Source: Calocera cornea HHB12733 (Eukaryota; Basidiomycota; Dacrymycetes; Dacrymycetales; Dacrymycetaceae). Taken from it: a stretch of 64,000 nucleotides of DNA. Under the pieces are notes generated by a model. The model was not told the DNA's origin, searched no databases, and saw only the letters and a program-made list of their open reading frames with translations. This document shows positions 58,690-64,000 of this stretch, piece after piece (position 1 is the first letter of the stretch; the number at the start of each line of letters is the position of its first letter). A program made the translations under genes and the position numbers. The DNA is taken from the NCBI GenBank assembly GCA_001632435.1, contig KV423971.1:106581-170580 (forward strand). The letters run 5' to 3'.

Positions 58690-59398
58690 GCTGTGGGTCA
58701 ATAGAATAGGTTAATCACATCCAAGTTTCTTGCCTCATACAATCTTACATGCCAGAGGGGGTTCAAGCTGCTTGCTGAAGGACTCTGCTGTAGCACAGTC
58801 TGGAGCTTGAGGTAAATACAGACATTGTTGTTCCCACGCCAGCTTTCAGTCTGTCTTGTTTAGGTACAGTAGTACTTAGCTGGTCTGTGCCAATCAACCA
58901 TCAGATGTTGTATCCACAACATGCAACCATCCTTGTCCACTGTGTAGCAAAGTTTCCCTGCCTAAGCATGCATTTGCCCTTGTCTTGAGTGTCAGAGATA
59001 GTGAGTTAATGGTTCAGGTCCTAAGGCATGCAGCTGTACCAGTGGTAACAGCCCATGACATCTTGGCACAGTCCAATGAGAAAGCCATCTATCTTCTCTT
59101 ATCCCACATTCTCCATGATGGCAGGTTGACTTGGCAAGACAATAATGGACATGCTGACCTGATTGCAAAGTGATCAGTTCAAAGGGCATATATTGCTCTA
59201 TATTTATCCTGCCAACATTGCAGCAACCATTAAATGTTCAGTGAGAATTGATTACATCCTGCCATCAGTCTGCTTTCCCCATGCTGGGCTGGAAGACTGG
59301 CCTCACAATCAGAGTTTTCCAATGCAAGGGGGAACCGGGCTGGAGACGGGTTGAACAGTGATGCATTCTTTCTGCCTAGAAGGCCCATGTCAAGGAGC
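58690..59398. other. Non-coding decayed DNA
   Basis: No feature that I can support. Confidence 0.3.
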
Positions 59399-59490
59399 AA
59401 TGCCAGGGTGGGGAGGGCATGCCGGGGTGAGGAGGGTGTGCCATGGTAAGGAGGGCATGCCAGGGTGAGGAGGGTGTACCGGGGTAGGGA
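59399..59490. repeat. 19-20 bp minisatellite
   Basis: About five copies of an ATGCCAGGGTGAGGAGGGT-like unit, alternating between GGGC and GGGTG endings. Confidence 0.8.
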
Positions 59491-59738
59491 GGCCATGCAA
59501 GCAGGGGCATAAAGGTGGTTGGATATGATAACATGTCTAGAACCTGGCATGAATGACGCAACACATGTCTGGCATAATATAGACCCTCAGGGCCTTGTGT
59601 GGGTCCTGTGTGCTTTGCCCTTTTGCACACTGCACCCTCCCTGACTGTCCTTTTTACCCAGTTCACCACCAGGGGAATCCACATATGCGTCTCTTCCTCA
59701 GCATGGTAGGCTTGCACCTGTCCTTTCCAGGTCATGCT

Positions 59739-60362
59739 TCCCTGACCTTCTCTAGCTGCAGCTCAGTGCTGCCAGTGTCCTCACACCTTGGACCAGAGGA
59801 TGCAAAGCGGGGTCCATGTGTGTGCTGTTTAGGTGAGCTGCTATGCCTTTCCTTCAGCTCACATCTCCCTGACAAGCTTCTCTAGCAGTACTGCAGGTGC
59901 CTTCAGTGCACTTGCCGTATAGGCCGGAGGAGGCCAAAGGAAGGGGTGTGTATATGTCACCTAAGTGAGCCCGTTTCACCATTTCCTTCAGCTCGCAGCC
60001 CCCTGATGGGCTTCTCCAGCAACGGTGCAGGTGCTGCCAGCCCACGGCCTCCCCAAAGAGGGCAAGGCAGGAGAATGACCATGCCTGGTTTCCCAGGTGA
60101 GCCTGCTTTACCTTTCATACAGCCAGCCGCTTGCTGACAGGCTTCTCCAGCAGCGGTGCAGGTGCTGCCAGCCCGCTTGCAACCTGGAGAGGGCAAGGGG
60201 GAGGATCGGGCTTCTCCAGCGGTGGTGCAGGTGCTGCCCGCCTGTTTGCAACTGGGGAGAGGGCAAGGGGGAGGATTGGCACAGGGCTGCTGCTCAGGTG
60301 AGCTAGCTTTGCCCTTTGTATAGCCTGCACCCCGCTGACAAGCTTTCCCAGCGGCAGTTCGG
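59739..60362. repeat. Degenerate tandem repeat, about 125-137 bp unit
   Basis: A recurring block GCTTCTCCAGCAGCGGTGC then AGGTGCTGCCAG appears near 59750, 59876, 60008, 60144, 60210 and 60343. Steps are about 126, 132, 136, 66 and 133 bp. GAGAGGGCAAGG blocks recur between copies. Confidence 0.75.
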
Positions 60363-63275
60363 AGGAACTCTGAGTGCAAAAGAGAAAATGAAGGGTGTTC
60401 AAGAACTTGCATCACAGGGTAGTTCACATGAGGGTCAAAATACCCTCTTACGTGGCTACACAGGCTTATTACACTATTTGTACTGTTGTATTGCTCAGCT
60501 CATAATATAACCATCAGCTCATCATATAACCACATTATGCCAGATACTGTACTGGTCCATGAGATCCATCCTCTGCAGATGTAAGGCAGTTGCTATACTG
60601 GGATGCTTGGGGAAGGTAGGAGATTGGAAGATGCACTCCCAAAGGTCTGCCTATCTATGGGGTGAAGAGGATACACACACCCTCACAAAGGTTACCATCA
60701 ACTCCCTCAATCCCTCACCCCCACCAAGTACCGCTTCAATCACAAGGCAGATAGAATCATCAATCTCCCAGCTGGTTACCGCCGTTAGCAGCACTTCTTC
60801 ATTGCATGATGACACTTCTGGGTATGTCAAACTTCCTAGATCTACTCAGGGGTCTATATGTCAACCATTACTGCTCGATTCCCACAATGCTCCAAATACC
60901 TTGATTGCACCGTTACCCAGCAGCATGCCATCCCCCCACCCTCACCTCCTGCTCCTGTACCCTGCTTACCATCCCAGACATGGGCCACCACAGGCCCAGC
61001 CTTTTTGGGGCTTCATGCCCCCCCCCCCCCCCCCCCCGCCCCAACCCGCAACTCAACACAGGGGAGGTACAATCCATTGGGCCTCTTTGACCAGCTAGAC
61101 CCCCACTCTCCCTTTCCAGCAAACCCTTCTTCCCTTTATGCAATGAGACCAGGCTTGCCTCCTTGGGGTCCCATGCCCCCAGTGCAGGACTATCCTTGGT
61201 CTAAGGATGCCCTAGCCCCAGACTGGGTGATGAGACCAAGCTTCACCAAACCTCTGTAAGCTTTGGGGGAGTCAGCCTTACCGGCTGTTTGCTCCATGCT
61301 CCTGGCTGACAGCAACATTGCACAACCCTATGCAGTGGCCTTGGCAAGACCAAACATCACACCAGACGTTCTGCTGACCTCAATCAGTGCTGACAAATGT
61401 CACCAGCCTTTGAGCTAACTGTGCAGCCCTCCCAACCAGCCAGTGCATGTACAAAGTCATGCACCACCGCAGAACACTTTGGCTATGCACACAGCATCTC
61501 AATCCTTGGTTCAGAGGGATACAGCCCCAGTCCCTCCAAATGCTCCAAGCTCTTGAAGCACCATTACACGCAACAAGACTCGAAGTGTTTCAGAGGATGT
61601 TCACAAGAGCAGGATGAGTAGGCAGGCATGGGTGAGCGCAAAGCTTGCTTTGAGGATGGCCTCTGGGGAGGTTGGGCTGGCAGAAAGCCAGGGCAGAGAC
61701 AAGGTCACAGAAGATGGCATGCAAATGTGTGGCATGCTTAGTGCAGGTGCTCCAAACATAAAGAAAAACTACAGGCTCTATGTTCTTCCTTGTATCTATT
61801 CAGCCACTGTGCTCTGAAAATGAGATTAAGATGTCAACCAGGTGACCTTGGAGATGCAGGAACAATGTGCCGTTGACAATGTGCTGATGTCAACAAGTCA
61901 GAGTCTTGTTTGACAGACCTTGGAGTGGGTTCAATAACGGCTCTCAAAGATGCAACACATCAGAGAAGCATGTTTGTAGAGATGCAATCAGGATCTCAAC
62001 CAGCCAATCTTGACTTTCCAGTCTTGGAATTTGATTGAACTGGTTCAGTTGGAAAGTAGTGGCTGCACAGTATAACTTGGGTAGTGAATGCATGAGATCT
62101 AGCATGTGCCATTGACACCAAACGTGTCACCCTTTGCTCAGCAAATGTCTACTTCTGTCCAGCACCTGGCATTTGCCCAAGGTTAATAGATAATCAATTA
62201 GGGATGATTGATGATCAATTACTAATGTTCAACAGTCAATCAGACAATAACGGTTGGCTCGGAGCTACTGTACAGAGCAAAGGAGCACAGAAGCACACCA
62301 GCACACCAGCAAAGATGGAGAGAATTCCCAAAGCACAAGGCAAAGCAGCACAGAAACAAAGCAGCACCAAAACAAAGCCTACCATTGGCACAACTATCAC
62401 TCAACAACTGCAGGCCCAGAGCTGACCAACATTTGCGCCAGAGCAGCCAGGATATTTTGCCTCTCCCACTTCTGTCTGATGCAGTGTTTTGAAGATGCAG
62501 ATGTTTGGAGCAGAGCAGTAACTTACAGCTGATAATGGAGTCAGTATGGACAATGTTATGATTGATGATTGATGAGACCTTGAATAATGATGGGTGATTG
62601 ATGGATTATTAGAGCAAGTGCATAGAGAGCACCCACCATGAGCCACTTGGGAACCATCTACCTGTGTATCATGTGATTGGCCACGTGTCTCCTTGTTGTG
62701 TGCCAATTGCCTGAGCACTGGAGAAATGGAAACGGAAGCACTCGGCTCCTTGTCCCCCTGGCAGCCCCTCACCTTGAGAGCATGTCAAGGTTGTGACAAC
62801 CTGTCTGGATGCCCCCATCCAGACACATCTGGACTTACATAATCAGAAAAGCAACCCGATAGGGGTCCTTTTGCTTCTGTGTTCTGTGTTGCATTTGCAT
62901 CTGTGTTTGCCTCCTTTTGATTTTACCTCCTGACTGTTTGGTTCCACCCAGTGGCTGCACAGAAAAAGTCAGAAAGTAAGTAAACATTTTAGAGATAATC
63001 TGATATATGAAGATATTCCTTGACCATTGCTGTAGTTATTATATCTCTGTAAAATCACCTAAACAATATTTTTTGGAGTGTTTTTGTTGCATTATTCATG
63101 AAATAAAATTGATAATCAAATTGCACAAAAAGGGAAGCAATTTAATTAAGTCCGCTATTTTGCTTCCATTTTGCTTCCATTATGTAGAGGGACTTGAGCC
63201 CGTGTGGGGTGGGGCAAAGTGGCATGGTCAGGGTCCATCTGGAGTGTCTGGACAGAATTGCATCTGGAAGGGTTG
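60363..63275. other. Decayed DNA with a proline-rich ORF pair
   Basis: Overlapping frames at 60559-61098 and 60858-61259 are serine- or proline-rich around a C homopolymer (61019-61037). The second ends PSSLYAMRPGLPPWGPMPPV. I do not recognise a family, and the frames may be fragments of one broken protein. The rest has no feature that I can support. The stretch 62990-63180 is AT-rich. Confidence 0.3.
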
Positions 63276-63944
63276 TCACACCCCTGGCATGTAGTGCGGG
63301 TGCAGGTGGTCTGGCTGCTGGGGCACATGGGAGGAGGGGTGCGGGCTGGCCGGACAAGTTTGTTGATAGTGGTGTTTTGAGCACTGTGGACTGCCTGCAT
63401 TGAATGTATTAGAATCATGTGGGGAAGACAGCATAGGACGCAGGACGCACCCCATTGGACAGCTCTGCTGCCAGTTGAGCCAGCTGTGCAGGCACTGGAA
63501 GTGAAAGACATGCCCGCATGGGGTCATGTTCAGACTCCCACTCCCACTCCCCTCCCCAACCAAGACTAAAGGATAGGATCCATCCAATGACCCCCCTCCT
63601 CCCCTCTCTCCCTCCCCCTCAGGCATATACAATCCCACCCTGGAGATCGGGATTGCAGGTGTTGGGAGGAAGTATGTGGCAAGGCAGGTGAGCCAATCTC
63701 TTTGAGCTTTGTTCTTACTGTGTGGTATGCTGCATGCTGTGTCTGGCTTGGCTTGCCAGATTGACAAGTGGGCTGGAATGGTAGGGGGTTGAGGGAGTTG
63801 GTATGGAGGTTGGAGCTTGAGCTTGGTGTTGGACCCATTGTTGGTGTTAGCATTGGAGTGGGGTGTTGGGGTTGGCATTGACATTGCCATTGGGCTGTCA
63901 CTACAGCAGGCTGACACCAAGCCATAGATTGCTCTTCCCTCCAC
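63276..63944 (-). other. Possible RING-H2 zinc finger fragment
   Basis: A 222-codon minus-strand frame contains TPCGHVFHFQCLHSWLNWQQ followed by SCPMGC, which matches the second half of a RING-H2 finger (CGHxFHxxC..W....CP). The first cysteine pair is not visible in this frame and the last CPxC has one extra residue. Upstream is proline- and asparagine-rich low complexity. It may be a degraded gene or one whose other exons lie in different frames. Confidence 0.35.
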
Positions 63945-64000
63945 CCCCCAGCTGAAAGGGCCTTGGATAATGCCCTCACTAGTTGACCTTCTTCAGGGGG

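Overview
The window is nuclear DNA from a filamentous basidiomycete, most likely an Agaricomycete. Genes are compact and carry many introns of about 45-60 nt with GT..AG (rarely GC..AG) borders. They code for conserved eukaryotic housekeeping proteins, and the Clr2-like family and DDE-type transposase at the two ends are of mushroom type. Exon borders below were read by hand from splice signals and frame; nearly all exon sums come out in frame.

Region 1 (1-5.7 kb): a tandem pair of Clr2-like (cryptic loci regulator 2) genes on the minus strand. The distal copy is broken and the proximal copy is intact; their promoters share one motif at the same distance from the start codon.

Region 2 (5.7-41.3 kb): a dense run of conserved genes. 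In order: ZW10/Dsl1-like tether, VPS5/SNX1 retromer subunit, MPE1 (minus), ZPR1, ubiquitin C-terminal hydrolase, RPF1 (minus), FBXO9-like F-box protein (minus), DNAJB12-like J protein, COX9/COX7A (minus), PP2A B55 subunit, ribosomal protein eL43 (minus), ATP synthase alpha, mitochondrial enoyl reductase ETR1, p24-alpha protein (minus), PRP40, mitochondrial bL21m (minus) and PMT4. Themes are membrane traffic (ZW10, VPS5, p24, PMT4), mitochondria (ATP1, COX9, ETR1, bL21m) and RNA or ribosome metabolism (MPE1, PRP40, RPF1, eL43).

The most unusual feature lies between these genes. Three intergenic arrays of a degenerate 18-19 bp unit (core TTTRCTTCCGCT plus 6-7 variable bases) sit about 145-180 bp upstream of ZW10, VPS5 and the UCH gene. 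Two of them switch to the inverted orientation on the gene side, and two share a 16-bp identical boundary sequence. They look like non-coding, foldback-like elements built from subterminal repeats, and I do not recognise them as a named family.

Region 3 (41.3-64 kb): an abrupt change to gene-poor, CpG-poor, decayed DNA. It holds a long degenerate DDE-type transposase (minus) and five related solo LTRs, four with perfect 5-bp target-site duplications and one with 4 of 5 matching. Two of the LTRs sit inside the transposase, and removing each one (with one duplication copy) rejoins its reading frame. The rest is minisatellites, short interstitial telomere-like repeats and orphan ORFs, with a possible RING-H2 fragment at the end.
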